NCBI RefSeq assembly: GCF_900101595.1
Contig: NZ_FMYY01000003.1
Span: 179,879 to 243,878 of the forward strand
DNA: 64,000 nt
Source of the DNA: Paenibacillus sp. cl123
Lineage (GTDB): Bacteria > Bacillota > Bacilli > Paenibacillales > NBRC-103111
Reading direction: 5' to 3'
In this document: positions 1 to 7,799 of the stretch, piece by piece
How the letters are laid out: each line of letters begins with the position of its first letter
Numbering within the stretch: position 1 is the first letter of the stretch
The notes under the pieces: model-generated
What the model saw: only the letters and a program-made list of their open reading frames with translations
What the model was told of the DNA's origin: nothing
Databases searched by the model: none
Program-made: the position numbers and the translations under genes

Positions 1-101
1 CTCGTAAATATATGGTTCCGGCCAAAAAAGCGGTAAAGGCTGCCGCTATGGAGAAAATGCGGATGCTGGGCTCGATCGGCAGAGCCGGAGACCATCGATG
101 A
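1..101 (+). CDS. 3' end of a class II ketose-bisphosphate aldolase gene (partial)
   Basis: An open frame enters from the left edge and stops with TGA at 99-101. It encodes about 32 residues rich in Lys, Ala and Met. The segment around KYMVPAKKAVKAAAMEKM, followed by LGSIGRAG, matches the usual C-terminal helix of class II fructose/tagatose-bisphosphate aldolases (KYxxPAxxAVKxxxxxKMxxLGSxGxA). The stop overlaps the start of the kinase gene as ATGA, so the two are probably translationally coupled. Aldolase next to a PfkB-type sugar-phosphate kinase makes biochemical sense, because the kinase product is the aldolase substrate. Only the last helix is visible, so substrate specificity cannot be judged. 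Confidence 0.6.
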   Translation, partial: RKYMVPAKKAVKAAAMEKMRMLGSIGRAGDHR

Positions 102-1024
102 TCGTTACGGTTACGCTGAACGCGGCCATCGATAAGACGTATTATGTCAACCATTTGGAAAAAGGGCGGGTTACACGAGCGGATCGCGTGCTCGCCGAGC
201 CCGGAGGCAAAGGCATCAATGTGGCCCGGGTCATCGCTCAGCTGGGCAGACCTGTGCTGGCCACCGGTTTCGCGGGAGGCAGCAATGGGGAATTTATTCG
301 TCGCGGGCTGGATAAGCAGGGCATACGCCATGATTTTGTCCCGGTGAACGGCGAATCCCGGCTTTGCCTGAATATGATGGAAGCGGACGGCAGCTCGACC
401 GAACTGCTGGAGCCGGGTCCGGTCATTTCGGATGAAGAAATGAGCGCATTCCGCGCCAAGCTGTTGAAGCTGGCAGAAGAAGCCAACTTGTTCGTGTTCA
501 GCGGCAGCCTGCCTGCCGGGGTGCCGAAAAGCTTCTATGCCGAGCTGCTGACCGATATTCATCAGGCCGGAGCCAAAGCACTGCTCGATACGAGCGGTGA
601 AGCGCTCATCCGCGGGATAGAGGCGGGACCCTACGCCATCAAGCCCAATGAAGAGGAGCTGGCGGCGATCGAGGGCCGCAGCTTCGAGACGGAGGCTGCT
701 ATCCTGGAGGCAATGCGCGGGCTGGGCAATCGGACAGCTTGCATTCAGGTCTCGAGAGGTTCCGAAGGTTCGCTTGCCTTGTACGAAGGGCTGGCCTACC
801 GGGTGAAGCCGCCGGTCATCGAAGCGGTCAATACGGTAGGCTGCGGCGACGCCTATATGGCGGGTACGGCTATCGGCTTGCATGAGGGCTTGCCTTATGC
901 CGATATTCTTCGGCTGGCCACGGCTGCGGCTGCGGCCAATGCGTTGAACGACCGGGCTGGCCACGTGGACGCTGGAGTGGTGGAAGCTTTACGGGAACAG
1001 GTGCAGATAGAAGTAATAGGATGA
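98..1024 (+). CDS. PfkB-family 1-phosphofructokinase / tagatose-6-phosphate kinase
   Basis: This 308-residue protein belongs to the PfkB carbohydrate kinase family, in the hexose-phosphate kinase branch (FruK/LacC/PfkB). The N-terminal signature GGKGINVARV lies near residues 36-45. The C-terminal ATP/anion-hole motif NTVGCGDAYMAG lies at about 245-256, with D251 as the likely catalytic base. An SGSLPAG segment near 135 is also typical. It would phosphorylate fructose-1-phosphate, fructose-6-phosphate or tagatose-6-phosphate in the cytoplasm. The start overlaps the stop of the upstream aldolase gene, and GGAG lies 7 nt before the ATG. The exact sugar phosphate cannot be read from the sequence. 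Confidence 0.85.
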   Translation: MIVTVTLNAAIDKTYYVNHLEKGRVTRADRVLAEPGGKGINVARVIAQLGRPVLATGFAGGSNGEFIRRGLDKQGIRHDFVPVNGESRLCLNMMEADGSSTELLEPGPVISDEEMSAFRAKLLKLAEEANLFVFSGSLPAGVPKSFYAELLTDIHQAGAKALLDTSGEALIRGIEAGPYAIKPNEEELAAIEGRSFETEAAILEAMRGLGNRTACIQVSRGSEGSLALYEGLAYRVKPPVIEAVNTVGCGDAYMAGTAIGLHEGLPYADILRLATAAAAANALNDRAGHVDAGVVEALREQVQIEVIG

Positions 1025-1104
1025 ATGGACCCTGGCCCTGGCCGGCTAGCCGTGGATGGATGATGGAGTTAGGAGCGGCCGGTCTGGAGCGGGAATAGCA
1101 GGAG

Positions 1105-1145
1105 GAAGCCTTGGGCATACGGCCGCGTATGCTCAGGGCTTCTTT
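1105..1145 (+). terminator. Intrinsic terminator after the sugar kinase gene
   Basis: A 16-bp stem with two G-U or mismatch positions (GAAGCCTTGGGCATAC paired with GTATGCTCAGGGCTTC) closes a GGCCGC loop and runs into TTCTTTG. It ends the aldolase-kinase transcript. Confidence 0.7.
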
Positions 1146-1290
1146 GCGCCGCCTGCCTTGCGATAACCAGCGGCTGACAGACTTTGCGAGCGAAGGAATG
1201 AGATCGCGGTGAATACGCGCATGCCGCTTCCGTAAACAATATCTGTAGCTGTGCGTAGAGGCAGTAGGACTAGCAAAGGAATGAAGTTTA

Positions 1291-1824
1291 GTGAAATGTT
1301 CTCAAGCACGAATACGGGTTGCTCTAAGTATTCTCCTGCTCGCGGCATTCCTGGCGGCGGGTCAAGCTTCAACGCATGCTGCTGTCCCGCCGGCGCAAAA
1401 ATCGGCGAACGAGCAGCTGTTGATGGGATTGCAGGAGGAGGGCGTTTATCTCATCATCGAGAAAAAGACCAACCGGCTGTCGGTCGTCCATAATGGCCGA
1501 ATTATCCGAACGATGCCTGTAGCAACAGGACGCCGCAAGGGGCTTACGCCTACCGGCACCTTCCGGATTGTAACCAAGATTGTGAAGCCCTGGTACGTGC
1601 GCAAGCAAATACCGGGGGGGGATCCCGCCAATCCGCTCGGGACTCGGTGGATGGGACTTAATGTGCCGGGCACCGGGGGGTACACGTACGGCATCCACGG
1701 TACGAACCGGCCATATGCGATCGGTTCAAGCGTATCGTCGGGCTGCATCCGGATGCTGAACCGTGATGTGGAATGGTTATACCGGCATATGCCGCTCGGT
1801 ACGGTTGTGTTGATCAAGGAATAG
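1291..1824 (+). CDS. L,D-transpeptidase (YkuD fold), exported
   Basis: The product has 177 residues. An N-terminal signal peptide (hydrophobic stretch about 9-24, then an Ala-rich end) precedes a single YkuD catalytic domain. The active-site motif is visible as HGT at 136-138 followed by SSGCIRM, with the nucleophile Cys at 152. Such enzymes form L,D-crosslinks in peptidoglycan, or cap it, outside the membrane; in Bacillus several are spore-cell-wall or stress related. No LysM domain is present, so it is shorter than YkuD. GTG at 1291 is chosen because AAAGGA lies 10 nt upstream; an ATG at 1281 is in another frame. The gene stands alone after a terminator. Confidence 0.88.
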   Translation: MKCSQARIRVALSILLLAAFLAAGQASTHAAVPPAQKSANEQLLMGLQEEGVYLIIEKKTNRLSVVHNGRIIRTMPVATGRRKGLTPTGTFRIVTKIVKPWYVRKQIPGGDPANPLGTRWMGLNVPGTGGYTYGIHGTNRPYAIGSSVSSGCIRMLNRDVEWLYRHMPLGTVVLIKE

Positions 1825-2296
1825 CCGAGCAGAACGGCTGCAGAAGGCCCAGGAAAGAAATCGGTAGTTTCGCGTATAGAAATGATGGGTTGCGCGCATT
1901 CTATTCTCAACGGTGACAAGAGAGGTGTGGTTCCGTTGAGCATCAGAACGGTTTCGACCAAGGAAGTTGTTTTTGAATCGAGGTAGAAGCGGAGGGATGT
2001 GCCAAAGACACGTTCGTGCAGTACCCCGTACTGTTAGCGTGATGCGGTAAGAACCGAGGTTTCGATGCAAGATTCAAGGCAGTTACCAAATTTCACCGTT
2101 GGAAAGGTCTCCTGAGAGGGAGACCTTTTTCCTTTGCCGGTCTCCAGCTGCTCGAGCGCTCAGTTCGATGTCCTCGCCCCAGCTTCGGGCCTAAGCAGTC
2201 GCGGGTCAGCTGCCGGTTTGCAAGCTTGTTCCATGTTTGTCCGTTTCGAGCGCTTCTCTTCCTGCATTTACTATTCTATGTCAGGAGGGGAAGGAG
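1825..2296. other. Intergenic stretch with no confident gene
   Basis: About 470 bp without a recognisable gene. A 16-codon TTG-start frame (1936-1986) has AGAGGTG 8 nt upstream, and a short GTG frame follows it. Neither can be recognised, and both are too short to trust. The clear element in the stretch is the hairpin terminator at 2104-2131. Confidence 0.5.
2104..2131 (+). terminator. Intrinsic terminator
   Basis: AAGGTCTCC and GGAGACCTT form a perfect 9-bp stem with a short loop, followed by TTTTT and CCTTT. It could end the L,D-transpeptidase transcript or that of an unrecognised small RNA or ORF upstream. Confidence 0.8.
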
Positions 2297-2305
2297 TTGA
2301 TAGAT

Positions 2306-2527
2306 ATGGCTAACAATCGTCCGGATATCGTCACGATCCGGTTTCACCGGAATTCCCGGAATACGCGGATTATCGATGGAGTTTGCGTGATCGGCAGCGC
2401 CCAGCCTTGCCGGAATCTGCTCTCAGTCGGTCTCCGTCTGCTTCCGGCCGCGCGCTGTCTGCTTCGGAACGAATTCCGCCTGGTGTACAGAGCACAGGGA
2501 CTATGGGTATTCAAGCGCAACCGTTAA
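2306..2527 (+). CDS. Hypothetical small basic protein
   Basis: An open frame of 73 codons follows a very strong ribosome binding site (AGGAGGGG at 2283-2290 and a second GGAG just before the start). A TTG at 2297 is an alternative start. The product is Arg-rich and resembles no family I know. It lies convergent to the uronate isomerase gene and ends before that gene's terminator. The composition is not clearly protein-like, so this may be a chance frame behind a real signal or a frameshifted remnant. Confidence 0.3.
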   Translation: MANNRPDIVTIRFHRNSRNTRIIDGVCVIGSAQPCRNLLSVGLRLLPAARCLLRNEFRLVYRAQGLWVFKRNR

Positions 2528-2564
2528 TAGGCCAAGCCCGGCTTAGCGTGAAGCGCCGACCGCA

Positions 2565-2606
2565 CAAAAAGGCTCTCTGCCATGCAGCTAAGCATGGCGG
2601 AGAGCT
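2565..2606 (-). terminator. Intrinsic terminator of the uronate isomerase gene
   Basis: GCTCTCTGCCATGC pairs with GCATGGCGGAGAGC around a 6-nt loop. Read leftward, the stem is followed by CCTTTTTGTG, a good T-run for the minus-strand gene that stops at 2623. Confidence 0.75.
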
Positions 2607-2622
2607 CTATTGTATACATACC

Positions 2623-3906
2623 TTATTGGCTGGCTTGAGCCTTCAGTGCCGGATCGGGTTTGCCGAGGAAGGACCAGAAGGCGCCGCCGAGCAAGCCGGC
2701 GATGTCGCGGCGGATCTCCTCTTCTTCCAGACGCCAGCCGGCGCGGAACAAGTCGCCGTATTTGTCGCACAGCACCTTGGCGATAATGGCGCGGGAATGA
2801 TCCCACTTGTAGATCAGCTGGTCAAGAATCCGGCAGTCGGAATGCTGCGGGATCACGCTGCCGCCAAGCAGCTCCAGCCGCATCCGCGTCATTTCTTCGA
2901 TCAGGCTCGGATTGTTCAGGAACCACCAGCAGCCGAACACCAGAAGATTGCGGTTTTTGCGGGCGGTGACTGCAAGCTCGTGCTGGTTCTCGCGGGACAG
3001 CATCGTTACCAGAAATTTCACGTCCTGATTGCGGCTTACGATTCTCTCCACCGCGCCGATATCGCTGCGGCCCAGACTGTCGCCGGCATACTTCAGCGAC
3101 GGGTTGACTTGGCGCTTGACGCCGATCATCAGGGCGAACGGAATGCCTGCTTCGCGGGCAGCCGGCAGGATGCATTCGTCGATAACCCGGCCCCGTACGG
3201 AAGCCTCGGGGTAAGCGAAGTCATCCGGCAGCGAGACGGCCATATACAGCGGATCGATCCGTGCGATCCAGTCCTTCAGGAAGCGGCGAATTTCACTTAC
3301 GGTATCGCCGGAGAAGTCTTGAGCTACCGCATATCCCTGCTTCTGCAGCGCCAGATAAGCTTGATCCCAGCCGTTCAGCAGCGGATCGATGCGCAGAGCG
3401 GTCAGGAAGCGGGGATCTTGCCGGCCGGCCCCGTTCTCCCATCTTGCGCGTTCATAATCGTCGAACGGATCGTTCGTCATCACGGCGCTGCGAACGCCGG
3501 ACAACTCGAATATCCGGTCGATATAGTCGCTGGTGGACACTTGCCGGAAGTAGTTGCGGTATTCACCAAGATCGCGGGAAGACAAATCAAGCCCAAGCCG
3601 GTTCAACACGGTGACGACGCCCCGGCAAGCTTCACTGTAAGGGGAGTTGTCAATAAACAGCGTCTGCCAGATCAGGTCGGCTTGCTCTTGCTTGCTCATG
3701 CCCCAGAAGGTGTCGTAAGGTAGGTCCGGGTGGAAACGGAACATCTCGGCGATCAAATAATGATAAGTCAGAAGCTCGTCGATGCCCCACAGCAGCAGAT
3801 CGTCGAAGGATTCGGCAAACAGATGCGTATGGATGTCGGTTACCGGCGTTTGACGTACGGTTTCATGAATAAATGCGTTCAGCTTCTCTTCGGTAAGAAT
3901 GGCCAT
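2623..3906 (-). CDS. uxaC: Uronate (glucuronate) isomerase-family protein
   Basis: The 427-residue protein is an amidohydrolase-fold uronate isomerase-like enzyme. The metal-binding DIHTHLF motif lies near residue 23, a conserved HSDCR segment sits in the C-terminal third, and the length is close to the family (about 430-470). Family members interconvert D-glucuronate/fructuronate or D-galacturonate/tagaturonate in the cytoplasm, at the start of hexuronate breakdown. A longer frame begins at 3954, but the ATG at 3906-3904 has CAGGAGG about 8 nt upstream and is preferred. No other uronate pathway genes are adjacent, so the substrate is inferred from family only. Expression is probably controlled through the palindrome upstream. 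Confidence 0.65.
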   Translation of the reverse strand: MAILTEEKLNAFIHETVRQTPVTDIHTHLFAESFDDLLLWGIDELLTYHYLIAEMFRFHPDLPYDTFWGMSKQEQADLIWQTLFIDNSPYSEACRGVVTVLNRLGLDLSSRDLGEYRNYFRQVSTSDYIDRIFELSGVRSAVMTNDPFDDYERARWENGAGRQDPRFLTALRIDPLLNGWDQAYLALQKQGYAVAQDFSGDTVSEIRRFLKDWIARIDPLYMAVSLPDDFAYPEASVRGRVIDECILPAAREAGIPFALMIGVKRQVNPSLKYAGDSLGRSDIGAVERIVSRNQDVKFLVTMLSRENQHELAVTARKNRNLLVFGCWWFLNNPSLIEEMTRMRLELLGGSVIPQHSDCRILDQLIYKWDHSRAIIAKVLCDKYGDLFRAGWRLEEEEIRRDIAGLLGGAFWSFLGKPDPALKAQASQ

Positions 3907-3945
3907 TAGATAAGAAAACCTCCTGAAAAAGGCGTAATAACTTAC

Positions 3946-3995
3946 ATTGTTCACGTTAACAATGCTATTATATCACTGTTTTCTGAGCGTGAACA
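3946..3995 (-). promoter_or_regulatory. Promoter with LacI-type operator for the uronate isomerase gene
   Basis: Read leftward there is a perfect -10 (TATAAT, complement of 3967-3972) with a weak -35 (TGTTCA, 3990-3995) 17 bp upstream. Directly over the expected start lies the near-palindrome ATTGTTCACGTTAACAAT (3946-3963), the size and form of operators bound by LacI/GalR-family regulators such as KdgR-type repressors. A further GTGAAC half-site overlaps the -35. Repression by an unlinked sugar-acid regulator is an inference. Confidence 0.55.
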
Positions 3996-4126
3996 GAGAG
4001 CCTGTTCCCCGAATTCATTCCCGGCTTGCCGCTTTCATATGGGCTGTTGTCCGTATCCCCATGCTTAAGGTCCGGCATACCATACAAAGACCGCTCTAAT
4101 GACCCGAGAGAAGAGAGGAACAATCG

Positions 4127-4207
4127 ATGCGAGTCCATGGATCCATGCTGGTCATCCTGCTGCTGTTCATTCTGTTGATTTTGCTGCTTCTATTGGTGTG
4201 GAGTTAA
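4127..4207 (+). CDS. Very small hydrophobic membrane peptide
   Basis: A 26-codon frame with AGAGGAA 6-8 nt before its ATG and an immediate terminator behind it. The product is a short polar start (MRVHGS) followed by an almost unbroken Leu/Ile/Val/Phe stretch that can span the membrane once, ending in WS. It resembles the tiny single-span proteins (YjcZ/SscA-like) often found near spore genes in Bacillales, and it sits next to a SpoVA cluster. A sporulation role is inferred from place and form only. Confidence 0.5.
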   Translation: MRVHGSMLVILLLFILLILLLLLVWS

Positions 4208-4212
4208 GCAAG

Positions 4213-4256
4213 ACAAAGCCCGCAGTCTTTCTCGGAAGAAAGCTTGCGGGCTTTGC
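4213..4256 (+). terminator. Intrinsic terminator after the small membrane peptide gene
   Basis: AAAGCCCGCA pairs with TGCGGGCTTT, with CTTTC/GAAAG extending the inner stem, and the sequence then runs into TTTG. This supports the small gene just upstream as a real transcription unit. Confidence 0.7.
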
Positions 4257-4392
4257 TGCGTCCGGGCCGCTGAGCGGTTCCTGCAGGAGGGCGTAGAAGT
4301 TCGGGGATCAAGAAGCCGGAGAGCCGACGGGAAATTGAATCAGCGCGTGGAATCCCCGATCGGCCGCAGGCCGCATGTTATTGACCGGACTC

Positions 4393-4599
4393 CTAGAAGC
4401 CTTTATATTGCGGCTCCTCGTTCTCCAATTGCTGGACTCGCATATTGACCTGATCGACGATTTGCTGCGTTTGCTTCGCGCAGTTCTCGAACATCGTTTT
4501 GGCCTCCTGATTTTGGGTGCCCAAGGCGAAGGTTTCGAGGCTGGCTTGTGCGCTCTTGAGCGAGGCGAGCGTCGTTTTTACCTGCGATGCTACTGTCAT
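4393..4599 (-). CDS. DUF1657 protein of the SpoVA-associated type
   Basis: The small soluble protein of 68 residues is predicted to be mostly helical. It is the stand-alone version of the domain also found at the C-terminus of the DUF421 protein encoded across the intergenic region: both share the pattern LKxxxAxLxxFxLxTxNxxAKTM, then IV. ATG at 4599 is used because GGGAGG lies 8 nt upstream; a GTG at 4608 would add three residues. DUF1657 genes travel with DUF421 and spoVAC-D-Eb genes in Bacillales and are thought to act in the spore inner membrane context. The molecular function is unknown. Confidence 0.75.
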   Translation of the reverse strand: MTVASQVKTTLASLKSAQASLETFALGTQNQEAKTMFENCAKQTQQIVDQVNMRVQQLENEEPQYKGF

Positions 4600-4618
4600 T
4601 CGAATCACCTCCCGCCTC

Positions 4619-4647
4619 TAATATGTACACAGGAAGAGAATCCATGA
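4619..4647 (-). promoter_or_regulatory. Possible sigma-G-type promoter for the DUF1657 gene
   Basis: Read leftward, CATATTA (complement of 4619-4625) fits the forespore sigma-G -10 (CATnnTA). TCATG lies 17 bp upstream (4643-4647) and matches the short sigma-G -35 at 4 of 5 positions. This agrees with expression in the forespore. Confidence 0.4.
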
Positions 4648-4773
4648 ATGTAAATAACATCCAGCTAGGATCGCTGCGATCGTATCATAATTTTCCCGAG
4701 ACTGGCAACGCTACATACAGGCTCGCCTGCAGGTTCAACCGGATTTATGACGGGAGTTTAAGGAGGAATCGAT

Positions 4774-5634
4774 TTGGCAGATTGGCTGCATATTGCCGTA
4801 CGTTCGTTTGCGGCAGTCGTGATTTTGTTCACCATTACGCGTCTGCTCGGTAAAAAGCAAATTTCGCGGCTTACCTTCTTCGAATATATAGTCGGGATTG
4901 CGATCGGGGAGCTGGCCGGATTCATTTCCACGGACCTGGAGGCTCATATTACTCATGGGCTTATCGCGATCGCTGTCTGGTTTCTGATTCCGTTCGGGAT
5001 CGAAGCACTGACGCTCAAGAGCGAACGTCTTCGGGAATGGATGGAAGGCCGGGGCACGATTCTGATCAAAGAAGGAAAGGTGCTGGAGGACAATCTGAAG
5101 AAAGAACGTTATACGGCAGACGAGCTGATGGAGCAGCTCAGGAGAAAAAATGTGTTCCAGTTTGCCGATGTGGAATTTGCCATCCTGGAGACAAGCGGCG
5201 ACCTGAACGTATTGTTGACCAGAGAGAATCGTCCTCTCACGCCCAAGCATCTCGGAATCAAGGTGGCGCCGGAGAAACAACCTCAGGCCGTTATCGTGGA
5301 CGGCAATATCATGGACGAGCAGCTGGCATCGGGCGGTTTCAGCAGGGAATGGCTGCAGACGGAGCTGGAGAAGATAGGCGTAACGGTAGAGAACGTGTTT
5401 CTTGCTCAAGCGGACAGCTACGGACAGCTGACGGTCGATCTGTATGATGATACGCTTCAGGTTCCGAAGCCGAGCGCGAAGCCTTTGCTGCTTGCGACGC
5501 TGAAGAAATGCGAGGCCGATCTGACGCTCTTCGGACTGAGCACCAAAAATCCATCCGCCAAAACGATGTACGAGGACGCCGCGGCGCGCATGGCCCGGAT
5601 CGTCCAGGAGGCCGAGCCGCTGCTCAAATCGTAA
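4774..5634 (+). CDS. DUF421 (YetF-like) membrane protein fused to DUF1657
   Basis: The product has 286 residues. Three N-terminal membrane segments (about 10-85) are followed by the YetF/DUF421 cytosolic domain (about 85-215) and a C-terminal DUF1657 domain (about 230-285). It opens a cluster with spoVAC, spoVAD and spoVAEb, which move dipicolinic acid into the forespore and release it in germination. DUF421 proteins of such operons sit in the spore inner membrane and affect heat and pressure resistance in the mobile spoVA2 versions; their chemistry is unknown. The start is TTG with AAGGAGGA 7-8 nt upstream. The fused DUF1657 is clearly similar to the divergent gene at 4393-4599. Confidence 0.8.
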   Translation: MADWLHIAVRSFAAVVILFTITRLLGKKQISRLTFFEYIVGIAIGELAGFISTDLEAHITHGLIAIAVWFLIPFGIEALTLKSERLREWMEGRGTILIKEGKVLEDNLKKERYTADELMEQLRRKNVFQFADVEFAILETSGDLNVLLTRENRPLTPKHLGIKVAPEKQPQAVIVDGNIMDEQLASGGFSREWLQTELEKIGVTVENVFLAQADSYGQLTVDLYDDTLQVPKPSAKPLLLATLKKCEADLTLFGLSTKNPSAKTMYEDAAARMARIVQEAEPLLKS

Positions 5635-5697
5635 GTAAGTCCGTCCCAAGTCCGCTCCAACCCACATACCCATGAGCAAACGAAAGGAGCCGCCCAT

Positions 5698-6177
5698 ATG
5701 TCGACAAAGTCTAAAATGAAAAAGCTGACATGGACCCAGCAGGAGTATCAGGAGTTCGCCAAGCAGCGGGAGCCGGCCAGGCCGGTATTCCGGAACTGTC
5801 TGCGCGCTTTCCTGGTCGGGGGCGTGATTTGCATTATCGGCCAGCTGATCAAGGAAGGGTTTATGCATTGGTTTGATTTCGATAAGAAGACGGCCGGCGA
5901 TCCGACGGTGGCTGTTCTTATCTTCATCTCCGTGCTGCTGACAAGCTTCGGGGTATACGACAAGCTCGCCCAGTGGGCAGGGGCCGGCTCAGCCGTACCG
6001 GTTACCGGGTTCGCCAACTCCGTATGCTCGGCCGCGCTGGAGCATAAGAGCGAAGGTTATGTGCTTGGCGTAGGCGGCAATATGTTCAAGCTGGCCGGCT
6101 CGGTCATCGTGTTCGGCGTGGTGGCGGCTTTTATTGTCGGCATGGTTCACTGGATGCTCGGCATAGGAGGGCAATGA
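5698..6177 (+). CDS. spoVAC: Stage V sporulation protein AC
   Basis: The 159-residue integral membrane protein has a Lys-rich N-terminus and three to four membrane spans (about 33-50, 66-84, 125-150). The conserved GAGSAVPVTGFANS segment is a SpoVAC/SpoVAE signature. SpoVAC forms a mechanosensitive channel in the spore inner membrane and works with SpoVAD and SpoVAE in Ca-dipicolinate movement. AAAGGAG precedes the ATG, and the next gene starts 1 nt after the stop. Length fits the family (about 150). Confidence 0.92.
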   Translation: MSTKSKMKKLTWTQQEYQEFAKQREPARPVFRNCLRAFLVGGVICIIGQLIKEGFMHWFDFDKKTAGDPTVAVLIFISVLLTSFGVYDKLAQWAGAGSAVPVTGFANSVCSAALEHKSEGYVLGVGGNMFKLAGSVIVFGVVAAFIVGMVHWMLGIGGQ

Positions 6178-6178
6178 C

Positions 6179-7189
6179 ATGCTGAAGGGGCACCAAAGCT
6201 GGGAATTTCCGAGCAAACCCGTTATTTTGGCCACGGCGACGGTAGTAGGGCCGGACGAAGGGGCCGGGCCGCTGGGCAATGAATTCGATATCGTTCACAA
6301 GGATACGATGCTGGCTCAGGACAGCTGGGAGAAAGCCGAGAAGAAGATGCTGGAGGATGCCGCCAAGCTTGCCACGCAGCATGCGGGACTGACGAAGGAG
6401 CAAATCCAGTTCTACGTCGGCGGCGACCTGCTCAATCAAATCATCAGCAATAGCTTCGCCGTCCGTACGATGCAGACGCCTTACCTCGGCATCTTTGGCG
6501 CATGCTCCACTTCGATGGAAGGACTGGCTATCGCTGCGATGATGGTCGACGGTGGCTATGCCCAGGTTGCGATGGCCGGAACATGCAGCCATAACTGCAC
6601 GGCCGAGAAGCAGTTCCGCTACCCGACGGAGTATGGCTCCCAGAAGCCGCCGACCGCCCAGTATACCGTCACCGGCGCCGGCTGCGCCGTCATCGGCAAG
6701 CAGGGCGGCGGTCCGGTGGTGACGGGAGCGACGATCGGCCGCGTCGTGGATATGGGGATAAAGGACCCCTTTAATATGGGGGCGGCCATGGCCCCGGCGG
6801 CGGTGGATACGCTGCAGTCCCATTTCCGCGATTTTGACCGTGATCCGGGCTACTACGATCTGATCGTCACCGGGGATTTGGCTACGGTCGGCTATGATAT
6901 TGCGGTCGACCTCATGAACAAGCATCATGTTCCGATCGGCAATACGACCTACAAGGATTGCGGGCTTATGATCTACGATGTGAACAAGCAGCAGGTGCAG
7001 GCGGGCGGCAGCGGCTGCGGCTGCTCGGCAACCGTGACCTATGGGCATCTGTACAAGCAGCTGAGGAAGGGCGAGCTGAAGCGGGTTCTTGTAGTCGCGA
7101 CCGGCGCACTGCTGTCGCCGCTTTCCTTCCAGCAAGGCGAAAGTATTCCGGGCATCGCGCATGCGGTTGCCATCGAAAGCGGGGTGTAG
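6179..7189 (+). CDS. spoVAD: Stage V sporulation protein AD
   Basis: The 336-residue protein has a thiolase-like fold. SpoVAD binds dipicolinic acid on the spore inner membrane surface. Visible family features are the GACSTSMEGL segment around residue 112, which resembles the nucleophile elbow of ketosynthases, and a Gly/Cys-rich SGCGCSA segment near the C-terminus. The start lies 1 nt after the spoVAC stop, with AGGAGG inside the end of spoVAC. Length matches B. subtilis SpoVAD (338). Confidence 0.94.
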   Translation: MLKGHQSWEFPSKPVILATATVVGPDEGAGPLGNEFDIVHKDTMLAQDSWEKAEKKMLEDAAKLATQHAGLTKEQIQFYVGGDLLNQIISNSFAVRTMQTPYLGIFGACSTSMEGLAIAAMMVDGGYAQVAMAGTCSHNCTAEKQFRYPTEYGSQKPPTAQYTVTGAGCAVIGKQGGGPVVTGATIGRVVDMGIKDPFNMGAAMAPAAVDTLQSHFRDFDRDPGYYDLIVTGDLATVGYDIAVDLMNKHHVPIGNTTYKDCGLMIYDVNKQQVQAGGSGCGCSATVTYGHLYKQLRKGELKRVLVVATGALLSPLSFQQGESIPGIAHAVAIESGV

Positions 7190-7193
7190 CGAC

Positions 7194-7568
7194 ATGAACT
7201 GGATGCAATTTATGTGGGCGTTCCTGATCGGGGGAGCCATCTGCGTGGTCGGCCAAATTATGATCGACGTTTTCCGGATGACGCCGGCTCATACGATGAG
7301 TACGCTCGTCGTGGCCGGGGCGCTCGTCGAAGCGATCCCATACAAGGACAAAGGCTTGTACGACCAATTTATCGAGTTCGCGGGCGCCGGCGCGACGGTG
7401 CCGATCACCAGCTTCGGCAACGCCCTGGTCAACGGAGCGCTCAGCGAGCTGAAGGACCACGGAGCCATCGGCATTATTACCGGCATATTTCAGGTAACCA
7501 GCGCCGGTATTTCCGCGGCGATTATTTTCTCCTTCCTGGCTGCGCTGGTATTCAAGCCGCAAGGCTGA
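7194..7568 (+). CDS. spoVAE: Stage V sporulation protein AE (SpoVAEb type)
   Basis: The 124-residue membrane protein has three or four spans and the signature GAGATVPITSFGNALVNGA, which parallels the GAGSAVPVTGFANS stretch of SpoVAC. It completes the minimal SpoVAC-AD-AEb set. ATG at 7194, 4 nt after the spoVAD stop, is preferred over the upstream in-frame start at 7161, which would overlap spoVAD deeply. The spoVAA, AB, AEa and AF genes are absent, as in the spoVA2-type operons. A strong terminator follows. Confidence 0.92.
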   Translation: MNWMQFMWAFLIGGAICVVGQIMIDVFRMTPAHTMSTLVVAGALVEAIPYKDKGLYDQFIEFAGAGATVPITSFGNALVNGALSELKDHGAIGIITGIFQVTSAGISAAIIFSFLAALVFKPQG

Positions 7569-7605
7569 GGCTGGACGACGGACGGCTACGAGTAATAAAA
7601 CGGCG

Positions 7606-7633
7606 AAAAAAGCTCCTGTGAGGGAGCTTTTTT
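7606..7633 (+). terminator. Intrinsic terminator of the spoVA operon
   Basis: AAAAAAGCTCC, loop TGTGA, then GGGAGCTTTTTT: a short GC stem with A- and T-runs on both sides, efficient for rightward transcripts. Confidence 0.85.
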
Positions 7634-7799
7634 GCATTTCTCCAAACAAATTCATGAATTTTACACGTATACGGTGTTTTTGGTATCCGTTACAATGGTA
7701 AGTAAACCATGCAAACGAATCTTTGTACTGTTGTTTACGTATATCCTTTTTGTATGGGCGAACACGCTTACCCGGGCGACATCAAAGGAGGAACGGCTG

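Noticed and set aside
2383..3723. Long rightward open frame of 446 codons opposite the uronate isomerase gene
   Set aside because: It is the antisense of a clear enzyme gene in GC-rich DNA, has Ala/Gln/Arg-rich composition, no start signal and no family resemblance.
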